Assembly: GCF_001625195.1 (NCBI RefSeq) | Contig: NC_054391.1 | Span: 7,451,157 to 7,515,156 of the forward strand | Reading direction: 5' to 3' | DNA: 64,000 nt | Origin: Drechmeria coniospora | Taxonomy: Eukaryota > Ascomycota > Sordariomycetes > Hypocreales > Ophiocordycipitaceae | Shown here: in pieces, positions 34,668 through 45,932 of the stretch | Position numbering within the stretch: position 1 is the first letter of the stretch | Layout: each line of letters begins with the position of its first letter | Made by a program: the position numbers and the translations under genes | Notes under the pieces: model-generated | Database searches by the model: none | What the model was told of the DNA's origin: nothing | Seen by the model: only the letters and a program-made list of their open reading frames with translations

Positions 34668-37238
34668 ATGAATACAGACCTATCGCAACCAATGCAGATG
34701 AGCACTCCATCGCAACCGCGGCCGCTGGGATCGGACCAGTCACCCCATGCGCTTGCCGACAACGTCGACGACGATGACTCGATTTTCGAAGATCCAGATG
34801 GCGCCCTCGCAGCACTTCAACCAGCAATGAGCTATGCCGCGAGCTCCCTTGCCTCGTCACAGACGCCTACGACGGAAAGGACCGCAGCATTGGAAACTGG
34901 CGGCTTGCTCGATGCCATTGCGGAAGTCGATGGGGATGGGGATGGGGATGGAGGAGGTATTCTCGAACATGGGCCGTCGATTTCATTTGCTGCCGGGACC
35001 ATGGAAACCAAGTTGTCTGGACGTCCTGACCCGGGACAGCCTCTTGGCAGCCACGACCCCAACCGAATAGGAAAACCCTCCTTGGGTTCACCTCGGAAGC
35101 CCGGGTCGAATGAAGCCACGAATGAAGAGGATTCGCGCTCCGCTCCATCTCGCAGCGACTTGGAGGAGTCCGCCTTGGGGCCAACAAGGCAGAGTCGCTC
35201 GCGGTCCGCCGGTCAGGAAGTCTTCAAGAAATTGTCCAAGGCTTTCCCATCCATCAATCTACCGACACAGTTTCGGCCGACGTCATTCCTAGCCAGCTTC
35301 AACGGAGACCACAAGCACGGTGAAAATGGCAGCTTTAGATCGGCACCTGCTGGCGCCCCCTTTTCAGCTTCAACGATACGACACGGCATAGACTCTCGAA
35401 CGTTCCCGTTGAGGCGAACGCGCACGCCTCCCCCTACGCAGGCCCGGCCTCCCGTCCTTCGTAGGGTCACATCGGACGAAAGCATCCTCTATCACAGCCT
35501 CTCTCGTGCTTCCTCCCTCGGCGACGATGATCGCTTCCACGACGTTCGGGCAATGGTCAACATTCGATTCATGGCATTCAAGGATAGCCTACCCGACGTA
35601 CCCAACTTCAAACTACCGGGCCTCCCCAGGCTGCAAGTCGCCTCCCGGATGCCATCCATCTCCCTCAACGGCCTCTTCTCCAACTCGACCGACGATGCCG
35701 TCACCTCGCGGCATGCCATGGCCGATAGGGGCATGCCCGGCACCGTTACCAGCCCTACGATGCCCAAAAATGCCACCTCGACGGCGCTGGACCGCGTTCT
35801 GGAGGAATTGACCGGAGACATCGTTGTTCTCGGCGGTTACCGGGGATCGATTCTGCGCTCGGCGGAGCCGCCGTACCAGCAGCTGTGGGCGCCAGTCAAG
35901 CTAGGCTTCAACATGCGCAAGGCGAACCTCGAGGTTGGCTTGGAAGACGAGGACGAGGAGTCGATGGAGGAGAGGATCATGCCATCCGGCATGCTGCAGC
36001 ACATCGGACCCATCGACATCTCCCGCAAGCTCTTCAAGCGCCTGCGGTCGTGCGAGAATGCGCGAAACGGCAAGCTGCGCGTCTGGGACTTTGGTTACGA
36101 CTGGCGCCTGAGCCCAGCCGCGTCGTCGCACCGACTCCAACAGTTTCTCGCCACCCTGCCGTCGAACCAAGCCGGGGCAGAGCCGCGGTCCCGCGGCGCC
36201 ATTGTCATCGCTCATAGCCTGGGCGGTCTCATCACGCGCCATGCGGTGAACCGTCAGCCGCTTCTGTTTGCCGGCGTCTTGTACGCCGGCGTTCCGCAAC
36301 GCTGCGTCAACATTCTCGGGCCCCTGCGAAACGGGGATGCTGTCCTCTTCAACGAGAAGCTTCTCACTGCCCACGTGAACTTTTCCATCCGCACGTCCTT
36401 TGCCTTGCTGCCCGACGACGGCTTCTGCTTCGTCGACAGGGACACCGGGGAGCAGTATCCCGTCGACTTCTACAAGGCTGAGGATTGGGTCAAGTGGCGA
36501 CTGAGCCCCTGCGTGGCGCCAGTCCTGCCGCCGCACAATCGAGACAGGCAGCCGATGTCGTCGCCACTCTCCTCGCTATTCCCCAATTCTCTCCTCAAGG
36601 GGAATCGATCGGAGCGAAACGGTAGCACGGGTGAATCAGGTTCCAACCAGGAGAGGGATCCCAACCTGAGCATCGCCGGGGACGTGCGCAACGTTGCCAC
36701 GGAACCTCGCTTGAACAGCGCAGACGCACAATCAGGCGCCAGTCCGCATCCGCAGCCCCCTCATCTTCCGTTGACCGAAATGACTCCGGACCGTGACCGG
36801 GACCGTGACCGTGACCGTCACATGGCCTACCTCCGCCGCACCCTGGCTGCGACGAAAAAGTTCCGGTCCGAACTGGGCCACTCGTCGGCTATCGAGTCTT
36901 CCAACACGTATCCTCCGCATGCGGTCTTGTATGGAAAGTCAATCCCGACCGTGTACGCGGCGCAGGTGCGTGGATGGGATGGGATCCCGTGCGCCGACGC
37001 GTACGACGATCTCCTCTTCCGAGCCGGCGATGGTGTGGTTCTCGCCAAAGAAGCGATGCTTCCGCCGGGGTATTCCCTCGTCCGAGCAGGGCGGGTGAGC
37101 ACGGAGCGTGGGCATCTCACCATGCTCGGAGACCTGCCGGCTGTGGGCCAGGCGCTGGAATCGCTGGTGAGAGGACGCAAGAAGGGCATAGGGTTGGGAA
37201 CGGGGGCAACCGGTGGCCGTGTTGGCGATCGGACGTGA
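34668..37238 (+). CDS. LCAT-like alpha/beta hydrolase (probable lipase/acyltransferase)
   Basis: Large serine hydrolase resembling lecithin:cholesterol acyltransferase-type lipases; fungal members are largely uncharacterised. Single exon, 856 residues. Residues 1-340 are low-complexity and probably disordered, with a Gly-Asp repeat near 88 and many Ser/Pro. The fold begins at about 375 (DIVVLGGYRGSIL), followed by KLRVWDFGYDWRLSP. The nucleophile elbow AHSLGG is near residue 513 and is followed by GVLYAGVPQRCVNILGPLRNGD. A DRDRDRDRDR insert lies near 707. Likely catalytic Asp and His are in AGDGVVLAKEAMLP and ERGHLTMLGDLP near the C-terminus, so the triad looks complete. No signal peptide or membrane span. 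An alternative is a transesterase acting on lipid droplets. Confidence 0.82.
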   Translation: MNTDLSQPMQMSTPSQPRPLGSDQSPHALADNVDDDDSIFEDPDGALAALQPAMSYAASSLASSQTPTTERTAALETGGLLDAIAEVDGDGDGDGGGILEHGPSISFAAGTMETKLSGRPDPGQPLGSHDPNRIGKPSLGSPRKPGSNEATNEEDSRSAPSRSDLEESALGPTRQSRSRSAGQEVFKKLSKAFPSINLPTQFRPTSFLASFNGDHKHGENGSFRSAPAGAPFSASTIRHGIDSRTFPLRRTRTPPPTQARPPVLRRVTSDESILYHSLSRASSLGDDDRFHDVRAMVNIRFMAFKDSLPDVPNFKLPGLPRLQVASRMPSISLNGLFSNSTDDAVTSRHAMADRGMPGTVTSPTMPKNATSTALDRVLEELTGDIVVLGGYRGSILRSAEPPYQQLWAPVKLGFNMRKANLEVGLEDEDEESMEERIMPSGMLQHIGPIDISRKLFKRLRSCENARNGKLRVWDFGYDWRLSPAASSHRLQQFLATLPSNQAGAEPRSRGAIVIAHSLGGLITRHAVNRQPLLFAGVLYAGVPQRCVNILGPLRNGDAVLFNEKLLTAHVNFSIRTSFALLPDDGFCFVDRDTGEQYPVDFYKAEDWVKWRLSPCVAPVLPPHNRDRQPMSSPLSSLFPNSLLKGNRSERNGSTGESGSNQERDPNLSIAGDVRNVATEPRLNSADAQSGASPHPQPPHLPLTEMTPDRDRDRDRDRHMAYLRRTLAATKKFRSELGHSSAIESSNTYPPHAVLYGKSIPTVYAAQVRGWDGIPCADAYDDLLFRAGDGVVLAKEAMLPPGYSLVRAGRVSTERGHLTMLGDLPAVGQALESLVRGRKKGIGLGTGATGGRVGDRT

Positions 37239-37646
37239 CGGCAATGCGCCGGCAGGGACGCGCAATGGCATCGTGCGGCCTCGACCGACCGAATAACTGC
37301 TAGCCGCATGGATCTGTCGGTGGGTTAGTAGTGTATGAATAGACGTAGATGGGTACATCTCATCGGAGCGGAAATCCAGGCCCCCGAGAACCCGAGGGGG
37401 CTACACGGACCTGCAAGCAGAATCGAAGAAAAGCTGGCTCTCGCAGCATGGGAGCGAGGCATCGTCGTTGCACCGTGCGGCGCGGAATCGAAACGAGGCG
37501 CTCGGCGCCTTCGTGCGCCTCCCCATGCCGCTGGCCTAGGTTATCCGGCGGCCTTGCTATGCCTTCCGGTCGCTTCCGAGGTTTCCACGTCAAAGAGAGG
37601 ATGTGAGAACAATGGCTGCTCCCACGATCGACCGACTGGCTCATCC
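37239..37646. other. Convergent 3'-3' intergenic region
   Basis: 3' flanks of the LCAT-like and 2EXR genes. No gene and no TACGGAGTAC element seen. Confidence 0.5.
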
Positions 37647-38431
37647 TCAGCTGCATGCGGCCGATAGAGAGCTTCGGCACATGATGTCCCAAGGGGGGAA
37701 CCGCCAGTTCGGAAACTGGCGGCGCACATTCGCGGCCGCCGTCTCGATCTGGAGGGCCATGCGCTTCACGGCCACGGCCAGGTCGGCGGCCTCGCCGTCT
37801 TCTCGGGGCACGAAGATGACGTGCTCCAGGCGGGGCATGCGCAAGGCAAGCTGCTTGATGACCTCGACGGTCAAGCTCGCGGCGGTCATCGATCGGTAGA
37901 CATCGTCGACCCAGAAGAGGGCGTCGCTGATGGCGACGCGACGCACGGAAGCGAGCTCGGCCTGGTCGCACATGGACATGCAGGTGTGAAATTGCGAGTC
38001 GGCCGCCATGTACCCGTCTCGCGGTCCGAAGAAGAGGATGTCGCTGTCGGGGTTGAAGATTACGTGGCCCGGCCCGCGTGCGAAGCCGAAGGCGTGGCGG
38101 TAGCTCTTGAAGGCATCGGTGCGGGACTCGGCGCAGACGTGCAGGTTGATGGGAATCGTCGCGTCGGACGTGCAGCCTGTCGAACAAGCCAAGGGGCCCT
38201 CGGCCAGCTGGTGCAACGAGGGTGAGCGAGAGCCGCAGCGGATGGAGACGAGGCGAGACCTGGGCAAGTTGAAAGCCCAGACCTTGAGACGCAATTCCGG
38301 CGGGAGCAGGGCGAAGAGATGCTGGCCCAGGCAAGAGGATCACATCAGCCATCGACGGTCCCGACGATGAGGCGAACCGAACTCACAAACTCGTCGCGGG
38401 GGGGTTGGGCGACTTGGCTTGTCGGAGACAT
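37647..38431 (-). CDS. 2EXR-domain protein
   Basis: Member of the fungal 2EXR family, F-box-like proteins of unknown function that are expanded in Pezizomycotina. Exon 1 38431-38387 (15 codons, ending RDEF) and exon 2 38321-37647 join at phase 0 to 239 residues. The hallmark spans the junction: DEF-HLFALLPPELRLKVW, followed by PINLHVCAESRTDAF, then FNPDSDILFFGPRDGY. The C-terminal half (RVAISDALFW, RMPRLEHVIFVPRED) fits the family too. Without the first exon an ORF finder begins inside the domain at a non-ATG codon. The function is not known; a protein-interaction or ubiquitin-ligase adaptor role is only speculation. Confidence 0.85.
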
Positions 38432-41400
38432 GGATGGAACGAGGCCGTCTCCCACCACGTCCTCCTCCATCATCGTAGGCGAAGGGTGAGGAGGGTCTGC
38501 CGTCGAAGCGATGCACGGCGCATACGGCGTGGCGATGCAGCAGCGGTGGCTCGCCAGCGGCAGCAGGGGCAGGAGGGATGCGAAGAAGGCGGGTTGCGAT
38601 GCCGGGTGGGAGTCATCCAGGTAGCCATGCGGCGGTGCGAGGGACGGAGCATCGAACGGATACAGGAGCGGGACGCCAACACTATAATGCTTGCGCCTAC
38701 TTTACTTACATGCAGACACTTGGGATCAATGGATGGATGGTACCCTGCCGGAGCTGAGTACTGTACGAAGCCGCAATTAGCAAGCGTAGCACCAGGCTGG
38801 CGACCTACCCACCTCCATCAGACTCTAGTTCAGCTAGGTGCTACGTGACAAGGTTTAGTTAATTACATGTAATCATTCGGAATAAATTAGCTGCCACCTA
38901 ATGCTCTGCTGGCCTCGGCGCAGGCGACCAAGTACAGAACAGGTTCAGGAGCGACGGGTAGCGATACGATGTTGAAGTACGTAGCAGGTACTCCGTACTT
39001 TGCTGGTAGGTCCGCAGTACCCAGGCCAGCACGCACTAGAATGCAGGTACCGTAGGCACCTACAACAGGCCGCAGCAGAGTACTAAGTAGAGGTACAAGG
39101 GCGGCACCTTGGTGGGTAGGTAGGCAGGCTGGTGCATCGCCGACTTGTGCGCTGTAGATGAAGGAGAATGTGTGCTGTTGTAAGTGGATGGTTGTGCTCG
39201 TACTTGTACGTGTGGGTGTCGGCTTTGGGGACTCGCTCGCCGTGCTCGGCATGGCGTGCTGATGCACGATCGGCGGGTGAGCTCGGCAACCATTTGCTCG
39301 CATCGAGGTCGACTCCTTGCCGCCGACCAGACTCTCTCCCTCACGCCTGGGGTTACTGAATTGGACGATGGTACAGACAAGACGAGCTCCCCGCGATCGC
39401 TGCGTGAACGGTGCGTTCGGACTCGCATTGCCCAGCCAGCACCAGCACGAGAGTGAGCACAGGTATCTTCTAACGCGTACTGTAAGTATCCCTGTACGGA
39501 GTACGGAGTAGCCGCCGCAGAGTTGCACTACCGCATTGCTAAGTACCTACAAGGTACCTAGTACATAGTGCCTGACGCAAGTACTGTAAAGTCATGGTCC
39601 ATACGGAGCATTAATACAGGCACGTTTTACGTTAGTACTTACTTACGTACCTTTGTCTCGTACTCTAGCGGTTCAGGTGACATGATATTGCTCCTACTTC
39701 CTCCGTGCGAACCTCCCAAGGTGCCTGATGCATGGAAGTGCATGTACAGTATAAGTGGGTGCGTCAAGACAGGTGCTAGCCGCAGCGTATGAGAACCACT
39801 ACCCAGGTTTCAGGTATCTGCTAGTACTACTCCGTAAGTACCTACGAGGTACTAGGTAGTAGTAGTAATACTGAAGAACAAATTACCTGCAAGTACTTAC
39901 TGGTGGTGGTTGAGGTGCCACCCCGCCGCCGTACATGAACCGTCCCACCGCCGTACGGCACACCGACACCTATTGTAAGTACAGTACAACTACACCTGCA
40001 GTACGGAGTACTGTAGGTACTTATCCAGGGACGGCCCAAAGCTACCAACTGGTGCTAGTTCCAGTAGTCGCCTCGTCGGATTGGAGGCGCTTGCGTCCAC
40101 CAAACAGAAGCAAGGATACTTCGGGGGCTTCCATTCAAGCCCAAGAAGTTCGGCATGCCCGCAGATGCGACGGGGGTCCGTTGGCATCACGAAGCACGCG
40201 TGTCAGGTGGTACGGAGCGGGACGCATCCGTAAGTAGGTAGGCAAGATGATTGTCACTCTCGAGTCCGCACGAACTCTCGCGCTCGCCCTCCCTGTCGGA
40301 ACTCGGCAGTCGGCAGTCGGCACCCGTGCGCAGGTCCCCGTGGTTCGAGTGCAGCACAGCGCAGCTCACTGGATTTCAGGCGATTGATCCATGGGAAGCT
40401 CGGGTCCCCGGCGGCTCTGCCACCCGCCGGGTGGTGCACTGGCCCTCGATGGCTTGCCAATCTTGTTTCTGTCCTCGTATTCGGACCAATTGAGTGTGGC
40501 TTCTCCCCATCAATTAGACATTGGTATCTCATCCGCAATCCAGTGCGCAACTGGATTCCCCAAGGAGAAGTGCGGCGAAGCTGATGCCATGCGTGTGACA
40601 TGCATGCATGCACTCCACCGCCTTTGCCTTGGGCAGGCGAAGGCTCCTCGTCCGTCGACGTCGAATCCCCTGGATGATGGCCCTTGGCTTCGCCCATGAA
40701 GATGAAGTGCCTCCGTTGCAGGTGTGAGTAATGCGACATGCTCTGATACCACCTCAGAATGCAAGGACGGCGTGCCGCATGTGCGATGCGGGATGCCCAC
40801 CATGGAGAGTGGCAGAGGTGCTAGAGCTTGCCGATCCGGTCGGTTTGGCAGCTCAATGCGCCGCACTCTGCCGTTCCATGGGCACCAGTCCACACGAGAC
40901 AGGCCGAATGCTGCACCGGCAGCGGTAGCAGTAAGCAGCAAGTGTAGTGCGCGTGCGCATGCAAGTGCGTGATGCATGCATGAACGAGCGTGACCACATG
41001 TTGCAGCGCGCGCCATTCCACCTACCGATGCGCTTCGGATGCTGGGCCGGCGATGCCACCGCAAGCCTCGGCAGGCATAGCCGCCCAGCCGCCGTCTGGA
41101 GACTGGGACCGACCCGGCCTCGTTGCAATTTGCAGCATCGTGGTGGCGTCTTCTCGGCTTGCCCAGCCATCGAGGTCGGGCCAGCAACTAACTGCGCTCG
41201 TGCTACTCCGTAGATGTCGCTGCTTTCCCTCGCTGGCGGTGAGCGTTGCACTGGTTTGAGCGGCGGGAATTGCTACTCGAATTGCACCAAGACCCGTCCG
41301 TGCGTATCGTACGAGTGACGAGATATCGTCACCAAGGACCATCGACACCCGGGCGGTTTGCTGCAGTCACCATCTTGGACCTGCTGTCGGCCGAGAGTGG

Positions 41401-44400
41401 CATTGCCCTTCGGTTCTTCCTCCCTTTGTCGTCCATCCGGCACTCGTGCACCGTCTTCCCCGTCTTCGAGCCCGCCTGCACGCATTTCCCAAACTTTCAA
41501 CTGCCGCTGGGGATAATTTTATTGTTCTTGGAGAAGGAGGTCATGTGACCTGATGTCGAACAATGGCTTTGCTGCCAGCGGGCATAGGGAGGCAAGCCTC
41601 GAGCTGGCCCACGTCGCTCGGGTTGCTCTGCCTGCCTGTGTTGGCATGCGTATCGGACTGCGATTTCCCAACAAACTTTATCGAGTACGATCGTCTGAAA
41701 TTGCTGAAACAATTGCGCCGTGGATGGAGAGGTCCCCCTACGCTGCCGCATCATGGAAGCTGCGTGGCAAACCATGCATGAATGGCAGAGACGAGGAGCA
41801 AGCTGACTGACTGCCTGACACAACGATCGATCGGCCTATTTGGACCGTCCTCGTTGTCCGCGCCCCTTCATCGTTGGGCCCCGAAGCTGCGGCAAACGAA
41901 GGGGGAACACCATGTTGCGTGCAAGACGGCGACGTGCGGTGAGACGAAATGTGCGAGCACGAATCTGCAGTGGATCAAGGTGAACCTCCGAGCTCCTCCT
42001 AAGGAACCAAGCCTTAGTATGCTATCACGCAATCAGCGGCAGCGCCATGCAATCCACCATCCAACCCACCTGGGCCTTTCAACCGCAGCACTCGCACTCG
42101 CCAAGACTTGCCCACCAAAACTCCTATAGATGGTTCTAGCGGTATGAGCAGCGGGTGCCTGCTCACTATGATGCGTACTTGTACCTAGCACTAGCAGTAC
42201 CTGCCTTGTAGCTGTGCTCATAGACTTCGAAGCCCGCTTAGACTGAACAAGACTGAACATTGGCTACTCCGTACACGGACAGGCATTTGAAGCACGGGTA
42301 CTCCGTACGTACCAACCAGGTCCCTTTGCTGCCTTATGTTTGTAATTGGCCATGAACTGCCTGATCCATGCAAACGCTGTAAGTAATGTAGAAGCCAGGA
42401 CAGGGTACTCATGCACGGCAAACCGACAGGCACCGAATGCGGTATTGGTATTGATTAGGCGCCGATACGGAAAGCCGCCATTACTGTACCTGCCCAACAT
42501 GGGCACCTTGCTATTATATACTATTGAAGGTACCAACTTGTACAAGTAATACAAGTAATAGTAGATTGTCCGCGTCTATAACTTGCCAGCACTTAATCTA
42601 CTAGACCTACTTACTTATACATGTAGTCCTGTATTGATGCGGTGCACTGGAAGGTATATACAAGTACGGAGTAAGGACGGAGTACAAAGGAATACTAAGA
42701 AATACAAGGGTAGTTTACGTATTGGGTACGGAGTAGGCATCTTATTATTACCTGGTAGGTACGGAGTACTGGGTACTAAGCTTGAGAGTACTCGGAGCTA
42801 GCGCGAGGCACCACCAAGTAACGAGTACAGAGGTACCAAGTTTTGAAGGTCGTGGTTGACTGCTATTACTTACTAAGTAAGGTGGTTCGAATCTCTGCGA
42901 GGACTCCAAGGACTTGCCAGGTCCCAGGGTTCAGGACATGCTCACATCCATCTCGATCCGTACTTCGCGAGCTCCATCCACCATCCGGCCACATCGTCCA
43001 ACCAACCGTCCAACCAACCGTCCAACCAACCGTCCAGCCAACCGTCCAACCAACCGTCCAACCAACCGTCCAACCAACCGTCCAACCAACCGTCCAACCA
43101 ACCGTCCAGCCATACAAACCACAGCGTCAACCACAGCGTCAACCATCCCGTCCAACCATCCCGTCCTACCATCCCATCCAACCATACCGTCCAACCATAC
43201 CGTCCAGCCGTACCGTCCAGCCAGACCGTCGCAGCCAGACCGTCCAGCCAGACCGTCCAGCCAGACCGTCCAGCCAGACCGTCCAGCCAGACCGTCCAAC
43301 CACCCCGCCCAACCATCGTTCCATCAAGCAGCTGGCCCGGACAATCAACCACAGCCCCGTTGCCTCGTGGGAGCTTTCACCGTCGCCGTCAGCGAAAACC
43401 GCCCTTCCCGCCCTCTCCAGTGTTCTGGTCGATTCGCAGTCTCCATTCTCCAGCCCTCCGCTCCTCCTGTCCTCGAAGCCGCCCTGTCGGCTGTCGCTTC
43501 CCCGAGCGAGCTCTACGTGCTCCTCGGCAGCTTGCAATCATGGAGGTAATAAAACCCGTCCGCCCACCTCGTCTCCCTCGTCAACCTTGCCGCGGCCGAA
43601 TCTTGCACCCAGACCGTTGGCGAATCGGTTGGCCGCTCCAGTGAGCGCTGTCCCGTACCCCGTTGCACCGTTGCACCGCAGCCAGCCGCTTGCAAGCACA
43701 TTCATATCCTCCCTCCCTCCCATTCCTCCCCCATCCTTGACTTGAGATGCATAGTCTCCTCCCATATATGGGTTGCGCCGAGCATCCAGTGCGAGCATGC
43801 AGGCGGATGATGGAAATGCCACTCCCGCCTGCCCCAGCGGAGCGGCCGCGAGGTCAGGCCGACGGCTGGTCGCGAGCCTTGCTCCAAGCCTCTTCCGTCG
43901 TCCCCGGCGAGTCGGAGGTGTGTCTTGCGCATGAGAGAGTCGCGCTTCGATCGCATTGGCCAAGGAGTCTGTGAATGACTCCCAACCCCCTGTGAGGCCA
44001 CCTCTCCGGCCACCCGTCGGCAGCCAAGGAAAGCCTCGAGACGCGCGCCATAAGAAGACGGCCAACCTACTCTCGCGAGACGGTCGCGGCTCTGCAACCT
44101 GCCATGGCATGCCATGCCTGTGCCGTCTTGCTCCTTGTCTTTGCACCGTTCGCAGGAGCCCTGAGGCCAGCCATGAAGTCGCTCTCATCCACTTCGTCGC
44201 AAGCCCTTGCTTCGGCCGCCACGCCATCGCGCTGCAGCAGTACCAGAAACACCACGATTCCCTGCTCGGTTCGCACACCGTAGCCGATCAAGCAGTTACT
44301 AATCGGCTCTCCCCTTTGCTCCGCACTGCCTGTCGCCCATCACCTGGCTACACTGCATCCCCGTCTTCTCGCCCCCCGCCCGCATGCGTCCGGCTCTAGG

Positions 44401-44477
44401 AAGGAGATCACTTACCATCAGCCTGGTCATTTCCCCTACCCAAACTCTCTTCTGCCACTCTCTCCATCCTCCCGCCC
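38432..44477. other. Six-kilobase gene-poor divergent interval
   Basis: No supported gene between the 2EXR gene and gtr2. GTAC clusters occur at about 38750-39060, 39480-40030 and 42170-42860, with TACGGAGTAC elements near 39497, 40003, 42664, 42728 and 42760. The minisatellite at 42995-43315 opens long frames on both strands. ORFs at 40510-41187 (minus) and 40254-40739 (minus) show no domain. The 44,300-44,477 part is C/T-rich leader of gtr2. Confidence 0.5.
42995..43315. repeat. Minisatellite, CCAACCAACCGT and CCAGACCGT arrays
   Basis: Two adjoining arrays. At about 42995-43110 a 12-base unit CCAACCAACCGT repeats about nine times with few changes. At about 43140-43310 related 13-base units (CCATCCCGTCCAA to CCAGCCAGACCGT) repeat about a dozen times. 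All share the core CCGTCCA. Units have no stop codons in several frames, which explains ORFs of 211-300 codons that are otherwise featureless. Confidence 0.85.
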
Positions 44478-45787
44478 ATGACTCTCAACCCTCCCCTTCG
44501 CGGCAAGTTGCTTGCGGAGTTGGAAGACGATGACAGCCTCCCTCCGAGCATCCCCTCCGGGATGATGAGTCCAGCAGCGCTAAATCTCCGACGTATTCAT
44601 GAGCAGGCCGGAACGAGACCCCAGGTCAGGCATGCGCCGGCCTCCGCCGACCCCGTCATGGCTCAGCCTGCCAAGGGCAAACCGAGGTTGCTACTTATGG
44701 GCCAGAGAAGGTGGGTTGCCGCCGGCAAGCCGGCCACGATCGTCGTTGGCTGATGGAGAATCATCAGGAGTGGCAAGTCTTCCATCTCGAGCGTCGTCTT
44801 CCACAAGTTGCCACCCAACGAAACCTTGTTCCTCGAGTCCACGGCGCGCATACAAAAAGACTCCATGGCGTACGTTGCCTAGCATGCTTGGCCCCCTCGC
44901 TCGATGCTGACAGCGCCACGCGTGATAGTTCCTTCATGGACTTCCAAGTATGGGACTTCCCAGGTCAGATAGACGTTTTCGAGAACCCTAATTTCGACAT
45001 GGACGCCATATTTGGTGAGATTGGCGCCCTCATCTGGGTCATCGATGCCCAGGACGACTACCTCGAGGCCGTCGCACGTCTCAACTCGACCATTCTCTCT
45101 CTGCAGGGGCACTACCCCAACATCAACATCGAGGTCTTCATCCACAAGGTCGACGGTCTCTCCGACGACTACAAGCTTGACATTCAGCGTGACATCACGA
45201 TACGCATTCAGGACGAGCTCTCCGACAACGGATTCGAGAACGCGCCCGTGACCTTTCATCTCACGTCCATCTACAACCACTCCATCTTCGAGGCTTTCAG
45301 CCGCGTCATCCAGAAGCTCATTCCCCGTCTCGGCACCCTCGAGTCCATGCTGACGAACCTCTGCCGCACCTGCCGCTTTGAAAAAGCATACCTCTTTGAC
45401 GTGCTCTCCAAGATTTACATTGCCACGGACAGTGCCACCGCCGACATGGCCAGCTACGAGATTTGCAGCGACTACATTGACGTCATCATCGATATCACCG
45501 AGGTGTACGGCACCTGGCAACGCAGCGACAAGAGCCGTAGGAAGCTCGAGGGCGAGCCATGGAACGCCAAGCTTCACAACCAGATTGGTTGCTCAACGGC
45601 GGAGAGCTGTCTAGTGCTGCATGAGAGCAACAAGCCCATAATGTTGCGTGAGGTGGATCGGTACCTGGCGCTCGTGGCAATCATGAAGGACGATTCGTAC
45701 GACCGGATGCCGCTGGTGAATATGAATGTGGAGGCGGTGGTGGAAGGTCTGACCGAGTTCTTTGATATTACGAAGCCGGGAAAATAA
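44478..45787 (+). CDS. GTR2: Rag-family GTPase Gtr2 (RagC/D orthologue)
   Basis: Amino-acid-sensing GTPase that pairs with Gtr1 on the vacuole to control TORC1. Exons 44478-44710, 44768-44869 and 44929-45787 form 397 residues. The P-loop GQRRSGKSS (75-83) is assembled across intron 1. The G3 motif is WDFPGQ, with DFPGQ instead of DxxGQ and HKVDG as G4, the combination typical of RagC/D rather than RagA/B. Further support is [31 protein letters not shown] in the C-terminal roadblock domain. Exon 2 is only 102 bases and its 3' splice site (TAG at 44926-44928) was chosen to give [13 protein letters not shown]. The 70-residue N-terminal extension is disordered. Tail-to-tail with apc4 at 145 bases. 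Confidence 0.94.
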
Positions 45788-45932
45788 CGACACGGACAAA
45801 GCCGAAGCGTTGGAAAATGAACGCCAGGGATTGATAGCCCTGGGGGGGGGGGAGACGCAGAGCACTCGCAAACTAATGCTGCGGGTTTTCGATTGACATG
45901 AAATCATGCTCATCATACATACCCCTTTGTGC

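Noticed and set aside
36791..36826. DRDRDRDRDR stretch as a mobile or CRISPR-like repeat
   Set aside because: It is a simple in-frame codon repeat (GACCGT/GACCGG) inside a continuous gene.
40510..41187. 225-codon minus-strand ORF in the 6 kb gap
   Set aside because: Repetitive cysteine/arginine composition, overlaps several other open frames, no recognisable family.
42875..42905. tRNA B-box-like GGTTCGAATCT
   Set aside because: The flanking bases do not form a T-stem and no A-box or acceptor stem is visible at the right distance.
42843..43745. 300-codon ORF with QPTV repeats upstream of gtr2
   Set aside because: It is the 12/13-base minisatellite read through; equally long frames open on the other strand and in another plus frame, so coding is not supported.
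44879..45577. 232-codon minus-strand ORF over gtr2
   Set aside because: Antisense shadow of exon 3 of the Rag GTPase; composition is the reverse of its codon bias.
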